64,000 nucleotides of DNA, from NCBI GenBank assembly GCA_963727415.1, contig CAVSGF010000003.1, positions 558,001 to 622,000 on the forward strand, read 5' to 3'. Below, piece by piece: positions 8,989-17,757 of this stretch. The DNA is from DASQPR01 sp963727415. Its GTDB lineage: Bacteria; Actinomycetota; Actinomycetes; Mycobacteriales; Micromonosporaceae. Positions within the stretch are counted from its first letter, which is position 1; each line of letters starts with the position of its first letter. The notes beneath the pieces were generated by a model, which was not told the origin of the DNA, did not search any database, and was given only the letters and a program-made list of their open reading frames with translations. Both the position numbers and the translations under genes were made by a program.

Positions 8989-9411
8989 CTACTTCTGATA
9001 TAGCAACTCGACCCGCCCGTCGGGATAGAAAAACCACTTGTGACGAGGACATAGCGGCCGCGAGAGGCGGGCGATCTCGCTGCCGCTGTCACCGGAGGCG
9101 ACGGCGCCGGTACCGATACAGGCATCCGAGCTTCCAAAGACCGACGCCGCTGCGACCCGCGGCTATCCAGAGCGGTTTCCGCAAGTCGCGACGCAGCACA
9201 CCGGGCGACGGCGATGGTGCGCCTTCGATAGTTACGGAAATCGCTTTGTCGCGATAGTTGGATATTTCGAAGGAGCCCCCGACGCCCACTCCTCCAGGCG
9301 TGTCAACGGGGATGCAGCCCGCGGCAGACATTGCGAGAGGCAATGTTCGAGAGGCAATGTTGCAGCGGACAGCACGACGACGAACCGACGTGCGGGTCTG
9401 AACAACCTCAT
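8989..9411 (-). pseudogene. Frameshifted small lipoprotein gene
   Basis: ATG 9411 follows GGAGGGCTCG, a strong ribosome site, and encodes MRLFRPARRFVVVLSAATLPL before the frame breaks at an exact 14-bp tandem duplication (9334-9361). Reading through with a single copy restores a complete lipoprotein signal, LAMSAAGC, followed by IPVD and about 55 further residues. A second shift near 9120-9150 is needed to reach the conserved-looking end IARLSRPLCPRHKWFF...VELLYQK with stop at 8989. Rejoined, it would be a roughly 130-aa surface lipoprotein. As it stands no intact product is possible; the lesion could be old decay, a reversible slippage switch, or sequence error. Confidence 0.65.
9334..9361. 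repeat. Perfect 14-bp tandem duplication inside lipoprotein signal sequence
   Basis: Two abutting copies of CGAGAGGCAATGTT at 9334-9347 and 9348-9361. Since 14 is not a multiple of three, the second copy shifts the minus-strand frame within the signal peptide of the lipoprotein gene. Removing one copy restores the lipobox frame exactly. Confidence 0.9.
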
Positions 9412-9547
9412 CGAGCCCTCCGCCTACCGCCTAAGGTCAGCAGTTTGCTTCCGTCGATTGCCATGATCAGTGTGCATCGCTGATGTCGAGCGCGGAATTG
9501 AGGTGCGACGCACCTCGGGCCGGCCGCCTCGCCGCCCGGACTACGGC

Positions 9548-11098
9548 TCAGGCGGCCGACGCTCCTGACTCGGAATCGTCGAACAGATCCGGATCGGCCC
9601 GGTGCACGCTGGGTGGAGGTACTGCCGCGCGGATGGGGTGCAGTGGCAGCCGCTGGTCGGCGTCGCGACGCTGCGCGGTGGCGGAGCCCTCGGCGGCCGT
9701 CTGGTCGTGATCGACCGGGCACGTGGCCGGCTCCGCCTCGGCCGCTGCTCCGCCGCCGCTCACCTCACCAAACCGGCCCAGGTCGCGGGCGAGGGAGTCA
9801 AGATAGAAGCCGGGCCGCAGGTCAGCCTCCGGGTAGTAGCGGTGGAACACCGGAGTGGTGCCGCCGGAGATGGGCGGCACGATCCAGGTCCAGTCGGCCG
9901 GCACGTCCCGGCCGGCCCGCTCCTCCCGGGCGATGTGCTGCAGAAACCGCCGCGCCTCGGTGTGGTGGTCGCTGATCCGGATGCCGGCCTTCTCGAACGA
10001 CCAGAGCACGGCGATGTTCAGCTCGACCAGGGCGCGATCCCGCCATAGCGTCGCGTCGCGGGTGGTGTCCATGCCCAGCCGCGCGGCCACGATCGGCAGC
10101 ATGTTGTAGCGGTCCTCGTCGGCCAGGTTTCGCGCGCCGATTTCGGCACCCATGTACCAGCCGTTGAACGGTGCCGCCGGGTAATGAACGCCACCGATCT
10201 CCAGGCGCATGTTGGCGATCGCTGGGATGGCATGCCAGCGCAGCCCCAGTTCGGCGAACCAACGATGCTCCGGATGTTCGAGCGGCACTTCAAGGATCGC
10301 GTGCGACGGCAGCTCATGGAGCGTGACACCCTCGGTCGGCGTCTCGATGGCAAGCGGCAGCACGTCGAACGCGTCGCCCTTGCCGGACCAGCCACGGGCG
10401 GTCATCGCCCGGGTGAACTCCAGATAACGTGGATCGCCTATCGTGCCGCCGTCCGGCGTGGCGTACCCGGCGTACCGGATGAGCTGCTCGTTCCAGATCC
10501 GGACGTACGGACGGCCGGGTACCGCGGCCGGGAAGACGGAGATGGTCGGCCGGAGCTGGCCCTGGTTGTCCGGGCGCGACTCGGAGGCGGCTCCGGCGGC
10601 CGCTTCGTCCGCGGTTCCGTCCGCGGCCTCTCTCACGGTCTCTTTCGGGGTCTCTTTCGCCGCCGCCCGGCGTCCGCTCTTACCGGCGTCCCTCGTGGTG
10701 GCGGTGCTGGACTTCGCCTCGACGCGCGACCGGCTTCCCGCCGCGATGTGCAGATGCTCGACGACATCGGCGAAAATCCGCTCCGAGGTTCGTGAGTCCC
10801 GGCGGTCGAGCACCAGCATGCTGTTCCAGTACAGGCGGCCTATGCACCGGCTGGCGTTGCGCCACGCGACCCGGGCCCCGAAGGTCAGCTCCGCGGCGGT
10901 GTGCTGGTACGTGCCGGTCGCCGCTATCTCGGCCTCCACCTGCCGGAGCCGCGCCTCTGGCGTCCCCGTCGTGAGATGCTCCGCGTAGAACTGGCGAAGG
11001 AAGTCCCGGGCCTGCGAGAAGTCAGTGGGTTCGAGAGGATCCCACTCGACGGTCGGCGTCCCGCGGTAGCCCGGGACAGCACTGTGCGTCTCCGGCAT
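9548..11098 (-). CDS. nos: Nitric oxide synthase, oxygenase-only bacterial type
   Basis: Heme enzyme converting L-arginine to citrulline and NO using external reductases. 516 aa from ATG 11098 (GGGGAGGCGATC upstream). Heme thiolate Cys85 in WRNASRCIGR; arginine-binding Glu319 in FNGWYMGAEIGARN; NMLPIVAARLGMDT, LNIAVLWSFEKAGI and HHTEARRF are all conserved. Typical bacterial NOS is about 360-390 aa: this one carries a low-complexity insert at about residues 121-180 (rich in Ala, Glu, Ser, Thr and charged residues) replacing a short loop, and a disordered C-terminal tail of about 70 residues. Divergent from a dimethylargininase gene across 256 bp. No reductase gene is adjacent. Confidence 0.95.
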   Translation of the reverse strand: MPETHSAVPGYRGTPTVEWDPLEPTDFSQARDFLRQFYAEHLTTGTPEARLRQVEAEIAATGTYQHTAAELTFGARVAWRNASRCIGRLYWNSMLVLDRRDSRTSERIFADVVEHLHIAAGSRSRVEAKSSTATTRDAGKSGRRAAAKETPKETVREAADGTADEAAAGAASESRPDNQGQLRPTISVFPAAVPGRPYVRIWNEQLIRYAGYATPDGGTIGDPRYLEFTRAMTARGWSGKGDAFDVLPLAIETPTEGVTLHELPSHAILEVPLEHPEHRWFAELGLRWHAIPAIANMRLEIGGVHYPAAPFNGWYMGAEIGARNLADEDRYNMLPIVAARLGMDTTRDATLWRDRALVELNIAVLWSFEKAGIRISDHHTEARRFLQHIAREERAGRDVPADWTWIVPPISGGTTPVFHRYYPEADLRPGFYLDSLARDLGRFGEVSGGGAAAEAEPATCPVDHDQTAAEGSATAQRRDADQRLPLHPIRAAVPPPSVHRADPDLFDDSESGASAA

Positions 11099-11354
11099 GA
11101 TCGCCTCCCCTGGCTGTCGGTTACGGGAGGGTTTCACGGCGCCGGCCGGCCGCGTCTCACGCGGTGTGCGACAGATCAACTCGATTGTCGAAATGCGAGT
11201 CACAATTGCGTTACGACCATCCAGATCGATGTCCGCGGCCGTCCGGCGGCGGTCCGGCAGCCGCCCATCCGGCTAGCCGCAAGGGTTGTAGCGGATCCAC
11301 CGGCGATCGGGCAGAAGCCGGCGGCCCGCCGTTTTCGATACGCTCGGATCGGGC

Positions 11355-12143
11355 ATGATGCCAGCCGTGGACACATCCGGGATCGCTCTGGTCCGGCGTC
11401 CCAGCCCGCGGCTGGCCGCCGGCATCGTGACGCACATCGAGCGCAGCGTCGTCGATGTGGCGCTCGCCGCCGATCAGCATGTCGCCTACGTGTCCGCGCT
11501 ACGCGATGCCGGGTACGCGATCCGCGCGGTCGAGCCGGCCGACGACTGTCCGGATTCGGTGTTCATCGAGGATGCCGTGGTGGTCGTCGACGATCTGGCG
11601 ATCCTGACCCGGCCCGGTGCCGAGTCGCGCCGGCCCGAGGTGCTCGGCGCCGAAGCGGCGGTGGCCGCACTGGGCCTGACGGTGGCCCGCATCGAAGCTC
11701 CCGGAACCCTGGACGGCGGTGACGTGCTGCAGATCGGCACCACCATCTACGTCGGGTTGGGCGGGCGAACCAACGAGTCCGGCATCGCCCAACTGGCCGC
11801 ACACGTCGCGTCGCTGGGGCGCACCGTGATCGCGGTCCCGCTCGGGGATGTGCTGCACCTCAAGTCCACCGTGACGGCGCTGCCGGACGGCACCGTGCTG
11901 GCGTGGCCCGGTCTGGTGGACACCTCGGTCTTCGAGTCGGTGATCGAGGTGGACGAGGAGCCGGGCGCGCACGTGGTTGTGATCGGCGGCGATCGGGTAC
12001 TGATGGCGGCGAGCGCGCCGCTGACCGCGACCCGGCTCGCCGACCGTGGACTTTCGCCGGTGCTGGTGGACATCAGCGAGTTCGAGAAGCTGGAAGGCTG
12101 CGTGACCTGCCTGTCGGTGCTGGTCCACCCTCGAAAACCATGA
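11355..12143 (+). CDS. Dimethylarginine dimethylaminohydrolase (DDAH)
   Basis: Guanidine-modifying enzyme hydrolysing asymmetric methylarginines to citrulline plus methylamines. 262 aa. FIED at 70-73, LDGGD at 119-123, general-base His168 in HLKS, and nucleophile Cys252 in TCLS near the C-terminus match the DDAH branch rather than arginine deiminase (which is longer and ends in a different Cys motif). Start ATG 11355 (ATG 11358 and GTG 11367 also possible; no strong ribosome site). Divergent from NOS, whose activity methylarginines inhibit. The stop codon is supplied by the first bases of the inverted-repeat element that begins at 12138. Confidence 0.88.
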   Translation: MMPAVDTSGIALVRRPSPRLAAGIVTHIERSVVDVALAADQHVAYVSALRDAGYAIRAVEPADDCPDSVFIEDAVVVVDDLAILTRPGAESRRPEVLGAEAAVAALGLTVARIEAPGTLDGGDVLQIGTTIYVGLGGRTNESGIAQLAAHVASLGRTVIAVPLGDVLHLKSTVTALPDGTVLAWPGLVDTSVFESVIEVDEEPGAHVVVIGGDRVLMAASAPLTATRLADRGLSPVLVDISEFEKLEGCVTCLSVLVHPRKP

Positions 12144-12533
12144 TCAAGTGCGTGATCTTGAGCGCAGGGCGCGCTATAGCGACGTCAGATGCACTCGGTA
12201 ACGCACTTGATAGCGGACTCGATCACCCTGATCACGGAGCTGGGCCACCGCCATCGGCGACAATCGCGATCACGTGGCAGACCGGCCGCGGCGATCCAGT
12301 GCGGTGGCTTTGTCAGGCGAGTGGCGCCTCATCATGACGGCAGGGCCGCTGCGACAGGTGGCGCGGCAGCGCGGTTGCCCCCGCTACGGTCTTCGGCCAC
12401 GGGCGATCCGGAGTCAGCTGCCGAGCAGCCATGATCACCGATTGCGGTTCAAGTGCATGATCACGTGCACCAACATGTGCATCTGACGTCGCCATAGCGC
12501 GTCCAGCGCTCAAGATCGTGCACTTGATCATGG
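12138..12533. mobile_element. MITE-like element with 56-bp terminal inverted repeats
   Basis: The left end (12138-12193) and the reverse complement of the right end (12478-12533) match at 51 of 56 positions; both begin CCATGATCAAGTGC and end GCGACGTCAGATGCA. Weaker inverted similarity continues inward. The interior of about 284 bp has no convincing gene and no transposase. It fills the space between the dimethylargininase and murT. No clear target duplication is visible beyond AA on both sides. It could be a non-autonomous transposon remnant or a long structured repeat; one copy only is seen here. Confidence 0.7.
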
Positions 12534-12687
12534 AACAACGGGAGGCGGCACTCGCGCCGGCACCGCACCCCCGTCGGCTCCCGGCTAGCGGTCGGCAGTG
12601 GCAACCCGATGGACAACGATTCCCCGGAGAGTGCGGTGTGGGCGGACCTCGTTCCGGCCGGATGATCCCTCCGCTAACCTTGCGCGG

Positions 12688-13968
12688 GTGAGCACGAAAA
12701 AACCACTCCGGTCCAAGCTGGCCTCGACCGCCTCGCGCAGCGCGGCGGCGCTGTCCCGGGCGACGGGCCGGGGGGATGGTTCGGTCATTGGCGGTCGAAT
12801 CGGCCTCATGATCGATCCGAACCTGTTGGAGAACCTGGCAACCGGACGACGGATCGCGCTCATCTCCGGTACCAACGGCAAGACCACCACGACCCGGCTC
12901 ACCGCTGCCGCGCTCGCCGTCGCCGGCGAGGTGGCCACCAACTCGCTCGGCGCCAACATGCCCACCGGGCACACCACCGCCCTGGCCCGGGCCGGTCAAA
13001 CGCCCTACGCGGTGCTCGAAGTCGACGAGCACTACCTGCCCCGGGTACTGGCGGCGACCAAGCCGCACGTGGTGGCGCTACTCAACCTGAGCCGCGACCA
13101 GCTCGACCGGGCCAAGGAAGTCGCCATGATGGCCGACATGTGGCGCACCATGCTCAAGACCGCGAAAGTCCGGGTGGTCGCCAACGCCGACGACCCGATG
13201 GTCACCTGGGCGGCGCTGGCGGCGACCGAGGCCGGCGGCACGATCACCTGGGTCGCCGCCGGGCAGCGCTGGCGCGACGATTCCTGGGTATGCCCGGAGT
13301 GCGGTTCGCATATCGAACGCGCCGACGCCAGCAAGCCGATCACCGCGGGTGAGACGGGCGCAAGCGACGACTGGTGGTGCACCGGCTGCCCGCTACGCCG
13401 GCAGATGCCCGACTGGGAAGTCGACGGCGACGCCGTGGTTGACCCGGCCGGTGACAAGCATCCGATCACCCTGTCCCTGCCCGGGCAGGTCAACCGCGCC
13501 AATGCCGCCACCGCCCTGGCGGTGGTCGCCCAGTTCGGGGTGAAGCCGGCCGACGCCGCTCCCCGGCTGACCGAGGTGGCGTCGATCGCCGGCCGGTACG
13601 CCCAGGTGAATCGTGATGGGCGCAACATCCGGCTGCTGCTGGCGAAGAATCCGGCGGGGTGGCTGGAAGCGTTCGAGATGGTCGAGAGCGCTCCGACGCT
13701 GCTCTCGATCAACGCCCGGGATCCCGACGGTATGGACACCAGCTGGCTATTCGACGTCGACTTCTCGTCACTCCATGGCCGGGACGTCTACATCACCGGC
13801 GATCGGGCCTACGACCTGGCCGTCCGTCTGGAGATCAACGACGTGGCGTTCACCCACGTGGCAACGTTTGCCGAAGTCGTCGCCGCGGTGCCGCCCGGCC
13901 GGCTTGAGGTGATCGCGAACTACACCGCGTTCCAGGACATCAGGGCGGAGTTGGACCGTGTCAACTGA
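12688..13968 (+). CDS. murT: Lipid II isoglutaminyl synthase, MurT subunit
   Basis: Mur-ligase-like ATP-using subunit that, with GatD, amidates D-Glu of lipid II to D-isoglutamine. 426 aa from GTG 12688 (the open frame begins upstream at 12598, but the first 30 codons are implausible). P-loop SGTNGKTTTTR at about residues 61-69; a four-cysteine zinc ribbon typical of MurT (CPECG near 201, CTGC near 231) sits in the central domain; the C-terminal MurT-specific domain contains SINARDPDGMDTSWLFDVDF. It overlaps gatD by 11 bp. Cell-wall amidation affects cross-linking by transpeptidases. Confidence 0.93.
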   Translation: MSTKKPLRSKLASTASRSAAALSRATGRGDGSVIGGRIGLMIDPNLLENLATGRRIALISGTNGKTTTTRLTAAALAVAGEVATNSLGANMPTGHTTALARAGQTPYAVLEVDEHYLPRVLAATKPHVVALLNLSRDQLDRAKEVAMMADMWRTMLKTAKVRVVANADDPMVTWAALAATEAGGTITWVAAGQRWRDDSWVCPECGSHIERADASKPITAGETGASDDWWCTGCPLRRQMPDWEVDGDAVVDPAGDKHPITLSLPGQVNRANAATALAVVAQFGVKPADAAPRLTEVASIAGRYAQVNRDGRNIRLLLAKNPAGWLEAFEMVESAPTLLSINARDPDGMDTSWLFDVDFSSLHGRDVYITGDRAYDLAVRLEINDVAFTHVATFAEVVAAVPPGRLEVIANYTAFQDIRAELDRVN

Positions 13969-14704
13969 GGCGACGTCGTCGGCCGGGACGAGCTCGGAGA
14001 GCGCACTGCGAATCGTCTGGGTCTACCCCGACCTGCTGTCCACCTACGGGGACCGGGGCAACATGCTGATCCTGGCCCGGCGGGCCGATCTGCGCGGCAT
14101 CCCGGTAGAGACCGTCGAGGTGCGGTCCGACGAGACGATCCCGCGCAACGCGGACATCTACCTGATCGGCGGCGGTGAGGACGGCCCGCAAGCGCTGGCC
14201 GCCGATCGTCTGATCGCCGATGGCGGGCTCAAGCAGGCCGCCGAGCAGCGATCGGTCATCTTCGCCGTGTGCGCCGGATATCAGCTGCTCGGATCGTCGT
14301 TCTTCGCCAAGGGCGACAAGCACTCCGGCCTCGGGCTGCTCGACATCGACTCGGACCGCGGCCCGACCCGAGCCGTCGGCGAGCTGGCCGGCACCATCGA
14401 TCCCAAGCTGAAGCTGCCGCGCCTCACCGGCTTCGAGAACCATGGCGGGCGTACTCATGTCGGGCCTGGCGCCAAGCCGCTGGCAAGGGTGACCGTCGGC
14501 GTCGGCAACGACGGAGCCACCGAGGGCGCGTGGAACGAGAGCTTGCTCGGCACGTACTCGCATGGTCCGGCCCTGGCCCGCAACCCCGCGCTGGCCGATC
14601 TGCTGTTGTCCTGGGCGACCGGCATGCGGAACCTGGAGCCGCTTGACGACCAGTGGACCGATCGGCTCCGCCAGGAACGGCTGGGAGCCGTCCAGGCCGC
14701 GTGA
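13958..14704 (+). CDS. gatD: Lipid II isoglutaminyl synthase, glutamine amidotransferase subunit GatD
   Basis: Class I (triad) glutamine amidotransferase feeding ammonia to MurT. 248 aa from GTG 13958. Nucleophile Cys105 in VCAGYQLLG, His202 in YSHGPALARNP, plus LIGGGEDGPQ and FENHGGRTHVGP, as in GatD/CobB-like amidotransferases. The start lies inside murT and its stop overlaps the next gene by GTGA, so all three are coupled. Confidence 0.93.
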   Translation: MSTEATSSAGTSSESALRIVWVYPDLLSTYGDRGNMLILARRADLRGIPVETVEVRSDETIPRNADIYLIGGGEDGPQALAADRLIADGGLKQAAEQRSVIFAVCAGYQLLGSSFFAKGDKHSGLGLLDIDSDRGPTRAVGELAGTIDPKLKLPRLTGFENHGGRTHVGPGAKPLARVTVGVGNDGATEGAWNESLLGTYSHGPALARNPALADLLLSWATGMRNLEPLDDQWTDRLRQERLGAVQAA

Positions 14705-15351
14705 ACAAGCGGCTCATCGCGCTGGTCCTGCTGATCATCGCGCTGGCGGTGACAGCGTGGGCGCTGCCGCTGTCCCGGATCCAGGACACGATCTCGGCCA
14801 GCGGGCCGTGGGCACCGATCGCGGGGGCGGCCGCCGGAACCGCGCTGCTGTGCGCGCTGGTTCCACGTACCGCCATTTCGTTCGCCTCCGGCGCGCTGTT
14901 CGGCGCGATCTCCGGCGGGGTGATCGCGTCCGTCGCGGCGGTGGCCGCCGGGGCCGCGACCTTCTGGATCGGCCGCGCGCTCGGCCGGGAAGCGGTGGTG
15001 GCGCACGCCGGGCGCCGGCTGGCCCGGATGGACGCCTGGCTGGCGCGCCGCGGTCTGCTCGGGGTCACCGTGGTACGCCTGATGCCGATCGGACCGTACG
15101 GCCTGGTCGGGTACGCCTACGGAACCACTTCCGTGCGCTGGTGGAACTACTTCGGGGGTACGGCGATCGCGGAGGCGCCATCGGCGTTCGCGTATGCCGC
15201 GCTCGGAGCGGCCGTGGTCAAGCCCGGTGCCATCGGATGGCTCACGTTGATTCCGGCCTTCATCGGCCTGGCAGTCGCGGGGGCCGCATTCGTCTACTGG
15301 AGGCGCACCGGACGCCCGTCGGCGGCCAGACCGGACGATCTACCCCGCTGA
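14701..15351 (+). CDS. VTT/DedA-type membrane protein (TVP38/TMEM64 family)
   Basis: 216 aa, start GTG 14701 overlapping the gatD stop. Hydrophobic N-terminal helix at 4-23, then the VTT core: LVPRTAISFASGALFG, GAATFWIGRALGRE, VVRLMPIGPYGLVGYAYGTTSV and two C-terminal helices. Members of this superfamily are membrane transporters or lipid scramblases; some DedA proteins recycle undecaprenyl phosphate. The tight coupling to murT-gatD makes a lipid-carrier role attractive, but this is inference from position. Confidence 0.85.
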   Translation: MNKRLIALVLLIIALAVTAWALPLSRIQDTISASGPWAPIAGAAAGTALLCALVPRTAISFASGALFGAISGGVIASVAAVAAGAATFWIGRALGREAVVAHAGRRLARMDAWLARRGLLGVTVVRLMPIGPYGLVGYAYGTTSVRWWNYFGGTAIAEAPSAFAYAALGAAVVKPGAIGWLTLIPAFIGLAVAGAAFVYWRRTGRPSAARPDDLPR

Positions 15352-15397
15352 CCACTCATAGGCGGGTCTGCGACCGCGCCGCCGGTAGGTTGGTGTC

Positions 15398-16192
15398 ATG
15401 GATCGCGTGCAGGCGTTCCGGCCGGCCGTTCCCGGCGTGGCCGAGGTGCTCCATGCCAGCTTCGCCGAGTACGCCTACCCGGCGCACGCCCATAGCACCT
15501 GGACTCTCCTGCTGATCGACGACGGGAGGGTGAGCTACGACTTGGACCGGCACGCGCACCTGTCCGACCGGGCCGGCGTGACCCTGCTCCCACCGTACGT
15601 AGCTCACAACGGCCGCCCCGCCACCAGCGCCGGATTCCGCAAGCGGGTGGTATATCTGGACGGCTCGATTCTCGACGAGCGGCTTATCGGCCTGTCGGTT
15701 GACCGGCCGCTGTATCCGGACCGGCCGCTGCGTGACCGGCTGTCCGCGCTGCATGCGGTGCTCAGGCGGGCCGGAGACGAGCTGGAGGCGGAGAGCCGGC
15801 TCGCGCTGATCGTCGACCGGCTGCGCTTCCACCTGCGGGCCACCGACCGGCTGGAGCCGGCCGATCGGCCGCCGACGCTGGCCGAGCGGTACCGAGCGAT
15901 GCTCGAGCAGGACCCGGTGCACGGCCTCACGCTGGCCGACGCGGCGGTTACGTTGGGTGCTCACCCGGCTCATCTGGTACGCGCGTTCACCTCGACCTTC
16001 GGCTTGCCCCCGCACGCCTACCTGGTGGGCCGGCGGGTGGAGCTGGCACGCCGGATGCTGCTTGACGGCACGCCGGTCGCGGACGTCGCGGCCGGCGCCG
16101 GATTCTTCGATCAGGCGCACCTGACCCGGCACTTCAAGCGGCACACCGGAACCACGCCGGCGCGGTTCGCCGGCTATCGCCGCGTTTCGTAG
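15398..16192 (+). CDS. AraC-family transcriptional regulator
   Basis: 264 aa. N-terminal cupin-like sensing domain (HAHSTWTLLLIDDGRVSYDL, VTLLPPYVAHNGRP) and a C-terminal pair of helix-turn-helix units: LTLADAAVTLGAHPAHLVRAFTSTFG and VADVAAGAGFFDQAHLTRHFKRHTGTTPARF. Start ATG 15398. It overlaps the opposing GNAT gene by 19 bp. No adjacent target gene is obvious. Confidence 0.9.
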   Translation: MDRVQAFRPAVPGVAEVLHASFAEYAYPAHAHSTWTLLLIDDGRVSYDLDRHAHLSDRAGVTLLPPYVAHNGRPATSAGFRKRVVYLDGSILDERLIGLSVDRPLYPDRPLRDRLSALHAVLRRAGDELEAESRLALIVDRLRFHLRATDRLEPADRPPTLAERYRAMLEQDPVHGLTLADAAVTLGAHPAHLVRAFTSTFGLPPHAYLVGRRVELARRMLLDGTPVADVAAGAGFFDQAHLTRHFKRHTGTTPARFAGYRRVS

Positions 16193-16971
16193 CGGTACGG
16201 CGTCGTGGTGTCCACCTGGACGAACCCGAGCCGCTTCAAGATCGGGCGGCTGTCGTCGGAGGCGTCGACCTGCAGGTAACGGAATCCGCGCTCGGCCGCG
16301 ATCCGGGCACGCAGGGCCACCAGCGCCCGGTAGATGCCCCGCCCGCGCCACTCCGGCACGGTGCCGCCGCCCCACAGACCCGCGAAGTCGGTACCGGGGT
16401 GGAAGTCCATTCGAGCCGCGCAGACCGGGACGTCACCGGCGACCGCGACCATCAGATCGATCGAGTCCGGCGCCGTTGCCATCTGGTTGGCCAGCCGGTC
16501 GCGCAGTCGTGCGCCATCGGCGCCGAAGGCGCGCTCGTGTACCTCGGCCATCATGTCCAGCCCCGCGCCGTCCACGACCCTTCGCACCTCGACCCCGTCC
16601 GGCAACCGGGCGTCGGTGGCCAGGTCAGCGACCGTCGCCATCATCAGCGCCTCGCCGGCGTCCGGCCGCAGGCCCGCGCGCCGCAACCGGTCGCCCAGGT
16701 CGGCGGGGCCGTCATGACCGTAGTGCTTCCATTCGAACGGGCCGGCGAAGAACTCGATCTGCGCCTGGATTGCGGCATCGGCCGTCTGCTCATCCAGGCC
16801 GGACCACAGGATTCCGGTCCATGCCCGGTCGCCCCACTGCCGGACCACGTCAGCCCTACGTTCGATCATCGCGCCAGGTTCGGCCGGCACCCCGCGGCGC
16901 ATCTGCCGATCGAACAGAGCGAGTACCGGAGCTGCGTTGATCCGATCCGGTGCGTCCACGAGATCAGTCAA
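16174..16971 (-). CDS. GNAT-family N-acetyltransferase
   Basis: 265 aa from TTG 16971, which overlaps the upstream hydrolase stop; GTG 16959 is an alternative. The C-terminal half holds the acetyl-CoA site: VCAARMDFHPGTDFAGLWGGGTVPEWRGRGIYRALVALRAR, then FRYLQVDASDDSRPILKRLGF. The N-terminal half looks like a degenerate first GNAT-like domain. Substrate unknown. Probably cotranscribed with the upstream hydrolase. Confidence 0.85.
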   Translation of the reverse strand: MTDLVDAPDRINAAPVLALFDRQMRRGVPAEPGAMIERRADVVRQWGDRAWTGILWSGLDEQTADAAIQAQIEFFAGPFEWKHYGHDGPADLGDRLRRAGLRPDAGEALMMATVADLATDARLPDGVEVRRVVDGAGLDMMAEVHERAFGADGARLRDRLANQMATAPDSIDLMVAVAGDVPVCAARMDFHPGTDFAGLWGGGTVPEWRGRGIYRALVALRARIAAERGFRYLQVDASDDSRPILKRLGFVQVDTTTPYRYETRR

Positions 16972-17671
16972 GCATTCCGGAAACGGGCACCGCGTCCAGG
17001 CTCATCAGCAGGCCAGCCAGCTCTGCGGGCCGGGCCAGGAAGGGTGAGTGGTCACCCTGAATCTCCACCGGCTCGATACCGAGCCGGCCGGGCACCTCAC
17101 GCCGCGCCCAGGCTGGATTCACCACCTGATCGGCGGCGCACACCAGGTAGGCCGACGGCACGTCGGGCCACTTCTGCAGCGGCGTAACCTCCCGAAACGG
17201 GCGTCCACGCTGACGCCTCAGGCGGCGTACCGCCGCTTCGGCCAGGTCGCGGGGAGCGTCTGGATAGAACACCTCGATCGCGGCCGTCACGTCGATCCCG
17301 TTCGCACCGTCCACTCCGGCCACGCCTGGCAGGATGATCTCCAGGTCGGAGGCGGCCATCTGGTCGTTCAGACTCATCCCGACAACCGGGAGCAGGCCCG
17401 CGATGAAGACCATCCGGCGTACCGGCCGGTGAGCGGCCACCAGCGGAGCGGTCAGACCGCCCAGCGAGTGAGCCACGAGCACCACATCACCGTCAGTTGC
17501 TGCAAGTGCGCGCAGTGTTACTTCGGCATACTCGGCGGCGCCGGAGAGTCGATCCTCACACGGCAGATCGACCGAAATCGTCGAATGCCCGTGATTGCGC
17601 AGCTCAGCCTCGACAAGGTACCAGTGCCAGGAAGCGTGGGAAGCCCCGTGAATGAGGGCAAACGTGGTCAC
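16964..17671 (-). CDS. Alpha/beta hydrolase (esterase, salicylate-esterase-like)
   Basis: 235 aa from GTG 17671. FALIHGASHASWHWYLVEAEL gives the oxyanion HG motif, VAHSLGG the nucleophile Ser, and QGDHSPFLARPAELAGLL the terminal His. The HGA-x-H-x-x-W-x-W start and short length recall the EstC/methylesterase branch. Overlaps the following GNAT gene by 8 bp. Natural substrate not inferable. Confidence 0.87.
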   Translation of the reverse strand: MTTFALIHGASHASWHWYLVEAELRNHGHSTISVDLPCEDRLSGAAEYAEVTLRALAATDGDVVLVAHSLGGLTAPLVAAHRPVRRMVFIAGLLPVVGMSLNDQMAASDLEIILPGVAGVDGANGIDVTAAIEVFYPDAPRDLAEAAVRRLRRQRGRPFREVTPLQKWPDVPSAYLVCAADQVVNPAWARREVPGRLGIEPVEIQGDHSPFLARPAELAGLLMSLDAVPVSGMLD

Positions 17672-17757
17672 CGGATCACCTTAGATCGGTTTGCTGAACG
17701 TGCCACCTATGCGCCAGACCGATTACTTTTCGCCTACCGTCTGTAATTCTGTGTGAC

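Noticed and set aside
12189..12486. Short open frames within the MITE-like element
   Set aside because: No start signals or protein-like composition; they cross the inverted repeats.
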